Notes under the pieces: model-generated
The model's database searches: none
Told to the model about the DNA's origin: nothing
The model's input: only the letters and a program-made list of their open reading frames with translations
Origin: Scatosoma sp045124465
GTDB taxonomy: Bacteria; Bacillota; Clostridia; Christensenellales; Borkfalkiaceae
NCBI GenBank assembly: GCA_045124465.1
Contig: JBGVLV010000005.1
Span: 1-25,942 of the forward strand
Length of the DNA: 25,942 bases
Reading direction: 5' to 3'
Made by a program: the position numbers and the translations under genes
Part shown: positions 7,109-14,997 of the stretch, piece by piece
Layout of the letters: each line of letters begins with the position of its first letter
Position numbering within the stretch: the first letter of the stretch is position 1

Positions 7109-7190
7109 AGACAAGGCGCGCGAGGCTTTCCGACGGGAGTTTACTAATCGTAAACGAGCAAGGAAAACGTAGCGCAACGCAGTATTACGA
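7109..7190 (+). repeat. 84-base structured repeat, copy 2 (after ruvB)
   Basis: Begins AGACAAGGCGCGCGAGG like copy 1. The first hairpin is perfect (GTTTAC 7139-7144, loop TAATC, GTAAAC 7150-7155). The second (GCGCAACGCAGTATTACGA) has lost part of its pairing. It ends 14 bases from the ruvB stop codon. Confidence 0.75.
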
Positions 7191-7204
7191 CGTATATAAA
7201 GCGT

Positions 7205-8248
7205 TCATTCGAATAGAGAGATTTGTTTGCGCGCTTTCACCCCCGGCTCTAATCCCATGTGCGCGTAACCGTCTTTTAAACAGATACGACCGCGAGGGGT
7301 GCGGGCGATAAAGCCGAGCTGTAAAAGATAGGGTTCGTAAACGTCCTCGATGGTGTTGGCGTCCTCGTTGATGGTCGCGGCGAGGGTTTCCAAACCCGCA
7401 GGCCCGCCGCCGAATTTTTCGATGAGGGCGCGGAGCAGGTTCCTGTCCGTTTCGTCCAGACCCAGTTCGTCTATTTCCAGTCTTGCAAGGGCGAACCTCG
7501 CGTCGCTGCGGGTGATCCCCTCGTTGCCCTTGACCACGGAGAAGTCGCGGACGCGTTTTAAAAGTCGGTTGGCGATACGGGGCGTGCCGCGGCTACGACG
7601 GGAAATTTCCGCCGCCGCGTCCTCCTCGATCGCGATGTCGAGCGCTTTCGCCGAACGCGTGACGATCTCTTGCAGTTCTGCGGGCGTATACATTTCCAGT
7701 CTGTTGATGATCCCGAACCGATCGCGCAAGGGGGGCGCGAGCATACCCACCCGCGTGGTCGCGCCGACGAGGGTAAATTTATTGAGCGAGAAACGGATAT
7801 TGCGCGCGGACGGGCCTTTGCCCACGATGATGTCGAGCGCGTAGTCCTCCATCGCCGAATACAGCATTTCCTCCACGCTACGGTGCAGACGGTGGATCTC
7901 GTCGATGAACAGCACGTCGCCCTCGTTGAGGTTGGTCAAAATGGCGGCGAGGTCGCCCGAACGCTCTATCGCGGGTCCGCTCGTCATTTTGATGGACGCG
8001 CCCATTTCATTGGCTATGATATGGGAAAGGGTGGTCTTGCCCAGTCCCCGAGGTCCGTACAAAAGCACGTGATCGAGCGCCTCGCCGCGCGCTTTCGCCG
8101 CCGAGATATACACGCCGAGGTTTTCCTTGACCTTGCTTTGCCCTACGTAGTCGCGCATGGTCTTGGGGCGGAGTACGTTCTCCTCCGCGTCGTATTCCGT
8201 TTTCGTGCTGACGATCAGGCTTTCGTCGAATTCTTCTTCGTCGTACAT
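7205..8248 (-). CDS. ruvB: Holliday junction branch migration helicase subunit RuvB
   Basis: RuvB is the AAA+ motor that drives branch migration together with RuvA. Visible: the N-terminal LRPKTMRDYVGQ signature, Walker A GPRGLGKT (65-72), Walker B LFIDEIHR (113-120), sensor 1 VGATTRVG, arginine-finger region PLRDRFG, and the C-terminal winged helix ending GFIARTPRGR. Length 347 aa is standard. AAGGAG lies seven bases before the ATG. It follows ruvA by 30 bases. Confidence 0.98.
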   Translation of the reverse strand: MYDEEEFDESLIVSTKTEYDAEENVLRPKTMRDYVGQSKVKENLGVYISAAKARGEALDHVLLYGPRGLGKTTLSHIIANEMGASIKMTSGPAIERSGDLAAILTNLNEGDVLFIDEIHRLHRSVEEMLYSAMEDYALDIIVGKGPSARNIRFSLNKFTLVGATTRVGMLAPPLRDRFGIINRLEMYTPAELQEIVTRSAKALDIAIEEDAAAEISRRSRGTPRIANRLLKRVRDFSVVKGNEGITRSDARFALARLEIDELGLDETDRNLLRALIEKFGGGPAGLETLAATINEDANTIEDVYEPYLLQLGFIARTPRGRICLKDGYAHMGLEPGVKARKQISLFE

Positions 8249-8278
8249 ACTTTCTCCTTACCCGTTCTTACCTGTTTC

Positions 8279-8893
8279 TTACATACCGCCGAGCGCTTTG
8301 CGAATGATCTCCTCGACCGTCGCCGCGCCCTGTTCGTGGGCACGTTTGACCGCCTGCGCGCTCTCGTTGCGCGTAAAGCCCAGCCCCATCAACGCAGACA
8401 CCGCCTCCTCGTCCAGAGCCGAGAGCCGATTTTGCGGCGCGGACGTTTCCAACGCGGCGGTAAGCGGGTCTGCGCCCGCGCTGATGACTTCCGCCGCGGA
8501 GATCTTGCCGTGCAATTCCAGCACGATCTTTTCCGCCGTCTTTTTACCGAGTCCCTTGACCGCGGAAAGGCGTTTGACGTCCGCGGAGGCGATCGCCTCG
8601 ACCAGTTCGGTATCCGTAAGTCCCGTTAAGATGGAAATGCCCATTTTCGGTCCTACGCCCGACACGGAAACGAGTTTTAAAAACAGTTCCTTTTCCTTGG
8701 GCGAGCCGAACGCGAACAGCGTTACGCCGTCCTCTTTCACTTGCAGATACGTATACAGCTCGACAAGCTCGCCCACCGTTATTTTACGGAACGCGCCGCC
8801 CGAGCAATACGCCTCGTAGCCAAGCCCGTTGACCTCTATGATCGCCGTTTCCGACGTCGTCGTCAATACCCTGCCCTTGATATACGCTATCAT
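8279..8893 (-). CDS. ruvA: Holliday junction DNA helicase subunit RuvA
   Basis: RuvA binds the four-way junction and recruits RuvB. The 204 residues show the OB-fold N-terminus (MIAYIKGRVLTTTSETAIIEVNG), tandem helix-hairpin-helix segments (SGVGPKMGISILTGL and VKGLGKKTAEKIVLEL) and a C-terminal three-helix RuvB-binding domain (ALMGLGFTRNESAQAV). The ATG overlaps the ruvC stop by four bases (ATGA), indicating translational coupling; GAGGAAG in the ruvC tail serves as ribosome binding site. Confidence 0.97.
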   Translation of the reverse strand: MIAYIKGRVLTTTSETAIIEVNGLGYEAYCSGGAFRKITVGELVELYTYLQVKEDGVTLFAFGSPKEKELFLKLVSVSGVGPKMGISILTGLTDTELVEAIASADVKRLSAVKGLGKKTAEKIVLELHGKISAAEVISAGADPLTAALETSAPQNRLSALDEEAVSALMGLGFTRNESAQAVKRAHEQGAATVEEIIRKALGGM

Positions 8894-9558
8894 TTCTTTT
8901 CTTCCTCGTCTTTACTTGTTTCCGACGGCGAACGCATACCTGCCCCCGTCGTTTTGTTTTTTTGCGCCGCCTGTTTTATGCGGAGCGCGCGGCGGCGTTC
9001 CGCCTCGGCGATGAGCGCGACTCCCTCGCCGCCGCCGTTTTTGCCTTTCGTTCTCGTCATATTGCCCACAGCGAACAGTTCGCCGAAACGGCTGGTAAAC
9101 GCGTGACAGAGCGCGATGGCGAGCGCGTCTGCCGCGTCGTCGGGCTTGGGCACCGTTTTGAGTTTCAAAAGCGAGGTCACGACCGACTGCATTTGTTTTT
9201 TATCCGCTTTGCCGTAGCCCGTGAGCGCCTGTTTGATCTGCATCGGGGTGTATTCGTAGAGTTTGCCGCAATGCTTGACGCAGGTCAATAAAGCGACCCC
9301 GCGCGCGTGGGCGACGGCGATACCCGTCGTTATGTTTTTGGAGAAGAACAGTTCCTCCATCGCGATCTCGTCGGGATCGAATTTGGCGAGGATACGGTTT
9401 ATCCCCTCTTCGAGCATAGCGAGGCGCACGGGCAGACCTTCGTCTTTGGGCGTTACGACTACACCGAAATCCACCGCACGGCAGTTGCCGCGCGCGTCCT
9501 TTTCTATCACGCCGTAACCGAGGGTCGCAAGACCCGGGTCGATGCCCAAAATGATCAT
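8890..9558 (-). CDS. ruvC: Crossover junction endodeoxyribonuclease RuvC with extended C-terminus
   Basis: RuvC is the dimeric resolvase that nicks Holliday junctions. Catalytic acids are in place: Asp7 in GIDPGLATLGYG, Glu68/69 in IAMEELFF, and Asp141/Asp144 in PDDAADALAIALCH. The usual family length is about 160-175 aa; here the fold ends near residue 165 and is followed by a 57-residue basic then acidic tail (MTRTKGKNGGGEG ... DEEEKK). The tail includes a copy of the 14-mer repeat at 8937-8950, read as TTGAG(M). AGAGGT precedes the ATG. It is the first gene of ruvC-ruvA-ruvB-queA, with a promoter at 9769-9797. Confidence 0.96.
   Translation of the reverse strand: MIILGIDPGLATLGYGVIEKDARGNCRAVDFGVVVTPKDEGLPVRLAMLEEGINRILAKFDPDEIAMEELFFSKNITTGIAVAHARGVALLTCVKHCGKLYEYTPMQIKQALTGYGKADKKQMQSVVTSLLKLKTVPKPDDAADALAIALCHAFTSRFGELFAVGNMTRTKGKNGGGEGVALIAEAERRRALRIKQAAQKNKTTGAGMRSPSETSKDEEEKK
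8937..8950. repeat. 14-mer repeat TACCTGCCCCCGTC, copy 2 (inside ruvC)
   Basis: Exact copy lying inside the 3' end of ruvC; read on the minus strand it encodes part of the nonconserved C-terminal tail. Confidence 0.7.
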
Positions 9559-9762
9559 TCGTAGTACCTCTTTTTTCTATGGTGATGGCACAACAAGCGG
9601 TTGATTAGCGAAAAATTTATTTTTCACGGTTTGACGAGAAAAACGCAAGAAAGGCAAGCGTTTTTCGAGGGCGCATACCCTCTGCGGTCTGTAACCGAGA
9701 ATAACGCGCCGTATTTCGTAGCGTTTTTCCGTCAAAAATCAATCGAGTGTTGTAACAGAACC
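9559..9762 (-). promoter_or_regulatory. Approximately 200-base leader of the ruv operon
   Basis: Noncoding transcribed leader between the promoter at 9769-9797 and ruvC. It contains a 9-bp perfect hairpin (GAAAAACGC / GCGTTTTTC, 11-base loop, between 9637 and 9669) and a smaller GAGGG/CCCTC hairpin just upstream. No known riboswitch class is recognised; no U tract follows a stem convincingly. Confidence 0.4.
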
Positions 9763-9768
9763 TTTTCT

Positions 9769-9797
9769 ATTTTACCGCAAAGGCTCGCAAATGTCAA
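9769..9797 (-). promoter_or_regulatory. Promoter of the ruvC-ruvA-ruvB-queA operon
   Basis: Minus strand: TTGACA (9792-9797), 17-base spacer, TAAAAT (9769-9774). It starts about ten bases beyond the stop codon of the HAD gene. No LexA box was recognised around it. Confidence 0.75.
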
Positions 9798-9806
9798 GCC
9801 CTTTTC

Positions 9807-10550
9807 TCAAAGGATCTCCGACAGCTCGCCGAGCGCGGAAATTTCGTAGGTCGGGACAAACGGGGTCGTATTCGCCGTTTTTTCGGGGTTATACCAACAG
9901 CAATCCATACCGAACGCGAGCGCGCCCGCGACGTCGGAGGAGAGCGAATCGCCGATCATAAGACAGCGGGAGGGTTCCACGCCCTGTTCGGCGCAGATAC
10001 GCGCAAAGAACGCGGGGAGGGGTTTGATCGCGCCGACCTCTTCGGAGATATACGTTTTTTCGACGTAGTTTTTCAAGGGTTCGAGCCGTCCGCGCTGTAT
10101 GGCGGAAAGACCGTTCGTCGCGATACACACGCGATACGCCCCGCCCGTCTTTCGCGAAAGCGCCGCGAGCGTTTCCGCCGCGCCCGCGAACGCTCTGCCC
10201 GCATTTTCGAGGTTTTTCAAGAACATATCCCCCGCGAGCCGCGGCGTTACGGCGGGATCGGGACAGGGGTATTTTTCAAACACGCGCACGAAGATCTCCC
10301 GCACGTGTTCGCGGTAGACCGCGTGATAGCGTTCCTGTACCCGCGTATCGTGTACGTCGTACATTCCCGCCTCCGTCCACGCGTCCTCGGAGGCGCGGCG
10401 GCTGAGCGCGAGAAGTTCTTCCGTCGGCGGTATGCCGATACGTTCGTACAGGGCAAGGAACGCCGCGCGTTCGTCGGCTACGTAGTCGAGCAAGGTGTGG
10501 TCGGCGTCGAACACGAGGCAGTCGTATTTGCGTTTTCCGTTCTTTTGCAT
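9807..10550 (-). CDS. YjjG/YfnB-family HAD hydrolase (nucleotidase-like)
   Basis: A 247-aa HAD superfamily IA phosphatase. Motif I is FDADHTLLDY with nucleophile Asp15 and acid Asp17; motif II is IATNG; motif III is the lysine in GAIKPLPAFF; motif IV is MIGDSLSSDV. A helical cap fills residues about 25-110. The FDADxTL start and YNPE near the C-terminus fit the YjjG/YfnB group, which dephosphorylates (noncanonical) pyrimidine nucleotides; the substrate here is inferred. It starts one base after the stop of the 69-aa gene, so the two are translationally coupled, and it ends the PHP-unknown-HAD unit. Confidence 0.88.
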   Translation of the reverse strand: MQKNGKRKYDCLVFDADHTLLDYVADERAAFLALYERIGIPPTEELLALSRRASEDAWTEAGMYDVHDTRVQERYHAVYREHVREIFVRVFEKYPCPDPAVTPRLAGDMFLKNLENAGRAFAGAAETLAALSRKTGGAYRVCIATNGLSAIQRGRLEPLKNYVEKTYISEEVGAIKPLPAFFARICAEQGVEPSRCLMIGDSLSSDVAGALAFGMDCCWYNPEKTANTTPFVPTYEISALGELSEIL

Positions 10551-10551
10551 A

Positions 10552-10761
10552 TCACCAGTCCTGTTTATCGAGCGACTTGTCTTTCACGTCGTCGTAGTAT
10601 TCGAAATATTTGCGTTTGAACGCCTCTTTCGTCGGCGGGAGCGGTTCGCCATCCGTTTCCAAGCGGTCGAGAAGGTCTTTCAGTTCCTCGGGCGTGAAAT
10701 CGGCGAGGTCGGTTTCGTCGCCGTAAAGCTGCACAAGTTTGAGAATATCGAGTTGGGACAT
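10552..10761 (-). CDS. Small hypothetical protein, 69 aa
   Basis: Unrecognised acidic, helical small protein (TPEELKDLLDRLETDG, then KRKYFEYYDDVKDKS) with no cysteines or membrane segment. AAGGAG stands seven bases before the ATG. The gene is 10 bases downstream of the PHP gene and one base upstream of the HAD gene, so it is clearly co-transcribed and coupled. It may be an accessory protein of one of the two phosphatases; no direct evidence. Confidence 0.8.
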   Translation of the reverse strand: MSQLDILKLVQLYGDETDLADFTPEELKDLLDRLETDGEPLPPTKEAFKRKYFEYYDDVKDKSLDKQDW

Positions 10762-10771
10762 AGCGTTCTCC

Positions 10772-11617
10772 TTACAAATCCACTCGCACGTATTCGCCGC
10801 GGCAGGGTACGGTAATATAAGTAAAGCCGAGTTCTTTGAGCGTTTGTACGACGTATTCCCGATCTTTCAATATCCGATCGGTGGAGTGCGCGTCGGAGGC
10901 GAACGAAACGTTACGCCCGCCAAGCTCGAAATACCGCGCGAGGATCTCCGCGCTTGGCAAAGTGCGTTGCTTTAAACCGTACGTGGAAGTGTTGACTTCG
11001 AGGATCTTGCCCTTTTCCACGATCTTCAAAAGCACTCTGTCGATCTGCTCGGAAAACTCCGCGTACTTTATCTCCTTTTCATCATACGGCGCGTAGCGCG
11101 CGGCGTAGCCGAGATGCCCGACGACGTCGTACGGGTACGGCGCGTCCAGACTTTTCTCCACCAAAGCGAAGTACTCCGCGAGCGTTTCCTCTTTCGGGCG
11201 CAGTACCGGCTCTCCGCCCGTTTGCGTATAAAACGCCCTTTGGCTATGATAGTCCCAGCCGTCCTTGCAATGCACGCTGTTCACCACGAAGTCGGGACGG
11301 TGTTTTTCGTAAGTCGCCGCATACCTGCCCCACATCTTTTCGTCCTCGGAATAGCCGAACTCCGCGCCGACGAGAACGTTCATACAGCCCGCATAGTCCT
11401 CTTGGAGATGGCGGGCGGCGTGGAAATAACCCTCCTCGTCGATCATTTTCAAGTTGTGGCTTTGCACCGACTCGGCGCAAAGATCGTAGTCGAAATGTTC
11501 GCTCACGCCGTAAAACGCCACGCCCTTTTCCAGTGCGGCGGCGAGCATGGTAGAAAGCTCGTCGATACCGTCGTGCGAGAAAGCGGAATGGGTATGTACG
11601 TCCGTTAAAAGTTTCAT
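10772..11617 (-). CDS. PHP-domain phosphoesterase, histidinol-phosphatase family
   Basis: The 281-aa PHP protein starts DVHTHSAFSHDG, with the metal-binding Asp/His-x-His set, and continues with GVSEHFDYD, NSVHCKDGWDY and FASDAHSTDRI, the further metal ligands of the family. It resembles HisK/HisJ-type histidinol phosphatases and uncharacterised PHP hydrolases; with no other his genes here, the substrate is open. It is the first gene of a three-gene minus-strand unit. AAGGAAGG precedes the ATG and a TTGCGA-17-TATAAT promoter lies at 11645-11673. Confidence 0.9.
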   Translation of the reverse strand: MKLLTDVHTHSAFSHDGIDELSTMLAAALEKGVAFYGVSEHFDYDLCAESVQSHNLKMIDEEGYFHAARHLQEDYAGCMNVLVGAEFGYSEDEKMWGRYAATYEKHRPDFVVNSVHCKDGWDYHSQRAFYTQTGGEPVLRPKEETLAEYFALVEKSLDAPYPYDVVGHLGYAARYAPYDEKEIKYAEFSEQIDRVLLKIVEKGKILEVNTSTYGLKQRTLPSAEILARYFELGGRNVSFASDAHSTDRILKDREYVVQTLKELGFTYITVPCRGEYVRVDL

Positions 11618-11644
11618 AGAATGACCTTCCTTTTCGTTCTATTT

Positions 11645-11673
11645 ATTATAGCACAGTTTTCGCCGATTCGCAA
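11645..11673 (-). promoter_or_regulatory. Promoter of the PHP-HAD unit
   Basis: Minus strand: TTGCGA (11668-11673), 17-base spacer, TATAAT (11645-11650). Confidence 0.75.
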
Positions 11674-11702
11674 GAAAAATTTTGCCTGCGTTGGCGGCTT
11701 TT

Positions 11703-11743
11703 GGTAAAAACCCCGCCCTTTTCGGCGGTTTTACCGTTTTTTT
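11703..11743 (+). terminator. Terminator-like hairpin between divergent promoters
   Basis: GGTAAAA(ACC)CCGCC (11703-11717) pairs with GGCGGTTTTACC (11724-11735), 12 bp with a 3-base bulge, loop CTTTTC, then G and seven T residues. No plus-strand gene precedes it: it lies between the leftward PHP promoter and the rightward NlpC promoter. It may end an unseen short plus-strand transcript or block antisense read-through. Confidence 0.65.
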
Positions 11744-11767
11744 CCTCTTTTTCCGTTTTTTTGGGGC

Positions 11768-11797
11768 TTGCGCGAACGCGCCGTCAGGCTTTACAAT
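11768..11797 (+). promoter_or_regulatory. Candidate promoter of the NlpC/P60 gene
   Basis: TTGCGC (11768-11773), 18-base spacer, TACAAT (11792-11797). The -35 is poor but the -10 is good and correctly placed 38 bases before the start codon. Confidence 0.55.
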
Positions 11798-11834
11798 GGG
11801 CGTATATCCCAAAATCCAAAACGAGGAATTTATT

Positions 11835-12746
11835 ATGAAAAAGATCAGATCTTTGGTAGCGTTTTTGCTATCTATCACCCTTATCGCACCTTTGGCGACC
11901 TTGCAAGCCTGCGAGGAGAACGAACTCGAACTCTCGCCCGAGGACGAACTCGAAGTGCAGTTGCCCGAAACGCCGAACGGCGAAGTCGAAACGCCCGAAT
12001 CCCCCGAAACGCCCGAAACGGAAGAAAGCACGGGCAATACAAACGGCGGAGAGAGCGATACGGGCGGGAACACGACGGTGACGCCCGCGCCCACGCCGAC
12101 CCCGACGGTCGAATACGCGCAGTACATAAAATGCACGGGCGAGAGCGTGAATATCCGTTCGGGCGCGGGATCGAGCTATACGGTACTCGGCTCGGCGGAG
12201 AAAGGCACTTCGTACGCCGTGGTCGGGAAATCGGGGAACTGGTACAAGACCTATTACAAGAACCAGACGGCGTATATCTACGCCTCTTACGCGGCGGTGT
12301 TCACGATCGAGGAGAGCGGGGACGACGAGGTGGAGAGCGTGCTTGCCGAGGGGTACAAGCTCATCGGCGTGCCGTACGTTTACGGCGCGGTGCGGTTCCA
12401 CGACGGGAACGGGAAGTTGCTCGCGGGGTTCACCGCGCAAAAGTTCGACTGTTCGTCGCTCGTGCAGTACGTGTTCTATAAAGGCGCGGGGAAGATACTC
12501 GACGTGAACACGCGCACGCAGGTGAAACAGGGCAAATACGTAGCGCCCTCCGACATTCAGCGCGGGGACTGTCTGTTCTTTACCAACGAGAGCAGGCAGT
12601 ACCTCACGGGTATCGAGCGGGTGGGTCACGTCGCCATTTATCTCGGGAACAACTACATTCTCCACACCGCCTCCGACTATGCGCGGATAGAACAGATCAG
12701 CGCCGCGAGATGGAATTTCTTCATCGAGGCGCGACGCTTTTTCTGA
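11835..12746 (+). CDS. Exported SH3b-NlpC/P60 cell wall endopeptidase
   Basis: 303 aa from the ATG preceded by GAGG eight bases upstream. A signal sequence (MKKIRSLVAFLLSITLIAP) ends in LQAC with Cys26, a possible atypical lipobox. Residues about 28-93 form an acidic, Pro/Thr/Glu-rich linker. A bacterial SH3 domain follows (98-157, VNIRSGAGSSYTVLG ... GNWYKTYY), then an NlpC/P60 domain (168-303) with Cys206 in FDCSSLVQYV, His265 in VGHVAIYLG and His277 as third residue. Such enzymes cleave gamma-D-Glu-diamino acid bonds in peptidoglycan stem peptides. The gene is monocistronic and converges on comF, with 16 bases between the stop codons and no clear terminator. Confidence 0.93.
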   Translation: MKKIRSLVAFLLSITLIAPLATLQACEENELELSPEDELEVQLPETPNGEVETPESPETPETEESTGNTNGGESDTGGNTTVTPAPTPTPTVEYAQYIKCTGESVNIRSGAGSSYTVLGSAEKGTSYAVVGKSGNWYKTYYKNQTAYIYASYAAVFTIEESGDDEVESVLAEGYKLIGVPYVYGAVRFHDGNGKLLAGFTAQKFDCSSLVQYVFYKGAGKILDVNTRTQVKQGKYVAPSDIQRGDCLFFTNESRQYLTGIERVGHVAIYLGNNYILHTASDYARIEQISAARWNFFIEARRFF

Positions 12747-12762
12747 TCGTATTTACGTTATT

Positions 12763-13518
12763 TTACGGTTTCGGGCGTTCGGGCAGAGCCGCCGCCGTGA
12801 GGAAATATACCTCTTTCGCACCCGCGGCGAGCAGGCGTTCGGCACAGGCGCCGCCCGTCGCGCCCGTCGTCAGGATATCGTCCACGAGCAACACCGTCCG
12901 ATCTTTACACGCCTTTCGGTTGGTCAAACGGTACGCCGAGCGGGCGTTGCGTTTGCGCGCGGAGGAATCGAGATCTTTTTGCTGGGAGCGTTCACGGTCC
13001 TTGATCAAGAACCCGCGTTCGAGCGTTACGTCTACGCCCGCGCGTTTGAGTTCCCGCACGACGACTTCGGCAAGCTCCTCCGCTTGATTGTATCCCCTCT
13101 CCGCGCGTTTTCGTTTGGTGATGGGAACGGGGAGAACGAGAAAGGAGCGATCGGAAAGTTCGGGGAAACGGGCGAGAAAAGCTTTCGCCGTTTCCTCGCC
13201 GAGAAAACAGGCAAGACGGCGGTCGCCGTTTTTCAAACGGTTGACGAGCGCCGCCGTTTCGCGTACGTAGACGTAAGCGGATACCCCTTGCGTGAACGAC
13301 GGCGGGTCGCTTTTGCAAGCCAGACACACGCCGTCCGAAACGGTCGCTCTGCCGCATTTGGGGCAAGCGCGTTCGACGGGAAGAAGTTTTTGCAGACAAG
13401 CCCCGCAAAGCCGTTGCGCGGGATAGTCGAACACTTCCCTGCCGCAGTCGTCGCAGGCATAGCCGCGGCGATAGGATATTTCGCGCAATTTTCTGAAAAA
13501 CGCGTCAATCGCCCGCAT
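12763..13518 (-). CDS. comF: ComF family protein (zinc-ribbon phosphoribosyltransferase)
   Basis: The 251-aa protein has the ComF layout: an N-terminal region with four CxxC pairs (Cys22/25, 38/41, 52/55, 65/68) forming zinc ribbons, then a type I phosphoribosyltransferase fold with PVPITKRKRAERGYNQAEELA and the PRPP-binding loop VLLVDDILTTGAT. ComF is needed for DNA uptake during transformation in several bacteria; no other competence genes are in the window. Its start overlaps the DUF368 gene by 14 bases, so it is translationally coupled as the last gene of vanZ-like/DUF368/comF. Confidence 0.93.
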   Translation of the reverse strand: MRAIDAFFRKLREISYRRGYACDDCGREVFDYPAQRLCGACLQKLLPVERACPKCGRATVSDGVCLACKSDPPSFTQGVSAYVYVRETAALVNRLKNGDRRLACFLGEETAKAFLARFPELSDRSFLVLPVPITKRKRAERGYNQAEELAEVVVRELKRAGVDVTLERGFLIKDRERSQQKDLDSSARKRNARSAYRLTNRKACKDRTVLLVDDILTTGATGGACAERLLAAGAKEVYFLTAAALPERPKP

Positions 13519-14476
13519 TTGTCTTTGCGGTCTCCGCGTCCTTTTTACGTTGGTATCTGACCAGCAGGTATGCGCCGACCGCGCCGAGGGCGAACAAAAC
13601 GACGCCGAGTACGATATCGAGTACGGACGCGCCGTTTTGCGACCACGAGAGGTACGTTTCGACGATGTCGCCGTTACAGAACATAGACAGGATAGAGCCG
13701 AGCGACAGTCCGACGATCATCGAATACGCCGTATGTCTTGCCTTGGCGAACACGTACGTGAGCAATTTGGAGAACCCGAGCAGACCGACGACGAACCCGA
13801 CGACAAGCCCCGCATAGACGAGGAACACCTGCGGGTTGCTTTTCCAGTAGGTCATGCTTACGCTCTGCATAATACTGCCGAACCAGCCCACGGACATCAA
13901 AAACGCGCTCGCGGAAAGTCCGGGGACGATCTGCGTTATGCCGACCACCGCGCCGAATACGAGGGCGAGGAGTACGTGCCACCATTGCACGTCCGCGAAT
14001 TTATCGACGACCGTTTCCGTCGCGCCGAGCGTGGATACCGCCGAGAAACAGCCCAGCGCCACGGGGACGAGCAGTCCCAAGCAAAACAGCGCGACCCGTT
14101 TTGCGTTGCGTTGCGCGCCTTTGAGTTCGTCTTTGACGGCGGGGAACGCGCCGCTCATCAGTCCCGCGAACAGGCAGACGATGGCGAACGGCAATATTTC
14201 CAAAAGCTGTTTGACGGCGATAAAGCCGAGCAGTACGCCGATCACGATCCCGATCCCGATGGGGAGCAGGAACAGAAAACATTGTTTGAATTTCTTGAAC
14301 AGATTGCCGAGCGCGTACAAGAACTGATCGTAGAGCTTGAAAATGATCGCCACCGTCGAGCCGCTGATGCCGGGTACGATGACGGCAAGCCCGACGAAAA
14401 AGCCGAGGAGCGCGCTTTTGCACCACGTTTTTTTGTTGTATTTAACGAGCGCTATCTCCATACTTTCCCGTTGCAT
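13505..14476 (-). CDS. DUF368 membrane protein, probable undecaprenyl-phosphate translocase
   Basis: A 323-aa polytopic protein with about eight to ten hydrophobic segments. The N-terminal GFFVGLAVIVPGISGSTVAIIFKLYD matches the DUF368 signature (VPGxSGxTxA ... YD), and a related half repeat occurs near residue 185 (VFGAVVGITQIVPGLSASAF). DUF368 proteins have been identified as translocases that return undecaprenyl phosphate across the cytoplasmic membrane for wall synthesis. AAGGAG nine bases before the ATG supports this start. It overlaps the vanZ-like gene by 35 bases and comF by 14 bases. Confidence 0.92.
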   Translation of the reverse strand: MQRESMEIALVKYNKKTWCKSALLGFFVGLAVIVPGISGSTVAIIFKLYDQFLYALGNLFKKFKQCFLFLLPIGIGIVIGVLLGFIAVKQLLEILPFAIVCLFAGLMSGAFPAVKDELKGAQRNAKRVALFCLGLLVPVALGCFSAVSTLGATETVVDKFADVQWWHVLLALVFGAVVGITQIVPGLSASAFLMSVGWFGSIMQSVSMTYWKSNPQVFLVYAGLVVGFVVGLLGFSKLLTYVFAKARHTAYSMIVGLSLGSILSMFCNGDIVETYLSWSQNGASVLDIVLGVVLFALGAVGAYLLVRYQRKKDAETAKTNAGD

Positions 14477-14990
14477 ACTTTTTCTCCTTTTTCCTTTTAC
14501 AAATAAACCCTATCAAGAGGGTAAGCAAAGCGAACGAAAACCCGCAAAGCCCGCCCGCCGTATCCACGAGCATATCGGCGATATCGGCGATGCGACCCGC
14601 GCTCGATCTTTGCAGGAACTCGTCTACGATAGGCACGAGCACAAGCAAGCCCACGGGCAAAAACAGGAAGGTCTTGTCGCGGGTATAGGCGCGGTAGCAC
14701 CAACAAAAGAGCGCGCCGAGCAGGGCGAATTCGGAAAAATGCGCCGCCGTACGCACGATCCCGTGCAGCTTGTCGTACGCCTCCCCCGCCGCCGTCGCGA
14801 TCCAGCTTTCGGGCGCGAACAGCCCGCAAAGCTTTTGCACGGCGTCCGTCACCTTTCGGCTCAGCCCCGACGATTGCTCGCCCGTCTGCAAAGAATTGCC
14901 GAAAATGAACGCGAGCATACAGAGGCAAAGCGCGGTCAAAAGCGCGCGCAATATCCATATTTTCAAGGCTTTTCCGCAGTTTTGTTCCAT
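14442..14990 (-). CDS. VanZ-like family membrane protein
   Basis: 182 aa with VanZ-family features: an N-terminal helix (ILRALLTALCLCMLAFIFGNSLQTG with the following SS), a central HGIVRTAAHFSEFALLGALFCW block, LVPIVDEFLQRSSAGRIADIADMLVDTAGGLCG and a last helix, then a basic tail. VanZ of Enterococcus raises teicoplanin resistance by an unclear mechanism; most chromosomal homologues are uncharacterised. The start is taken at the MEQNCGK methionine: upstream codons lie in the promoter (-10 ends seven bases before this ATG), so the mRNA may be leaderless. It is the first gene of the overlapping vanZ-like/DUF368/comF unit. Confidence 0.9.
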   Translation of the reverse strand: MEQNCGKALKIWILRALLTALCLCMLAFIFGNSLQTGEQSSGLSRKVTDAVQKLCGLFAPESWIATAAGEAYDKLHGIVRTAAHFSEFALLGALFCWCYRAYTRDKTFLFLPVGLLVLVPIVDEFLQRSSAGRIADIADMLVDTAGGLCGFSFALLTLLIGFICKRKKEKKYATGKYGDSAR

Positions 14991-14997
14991 AGTTACT

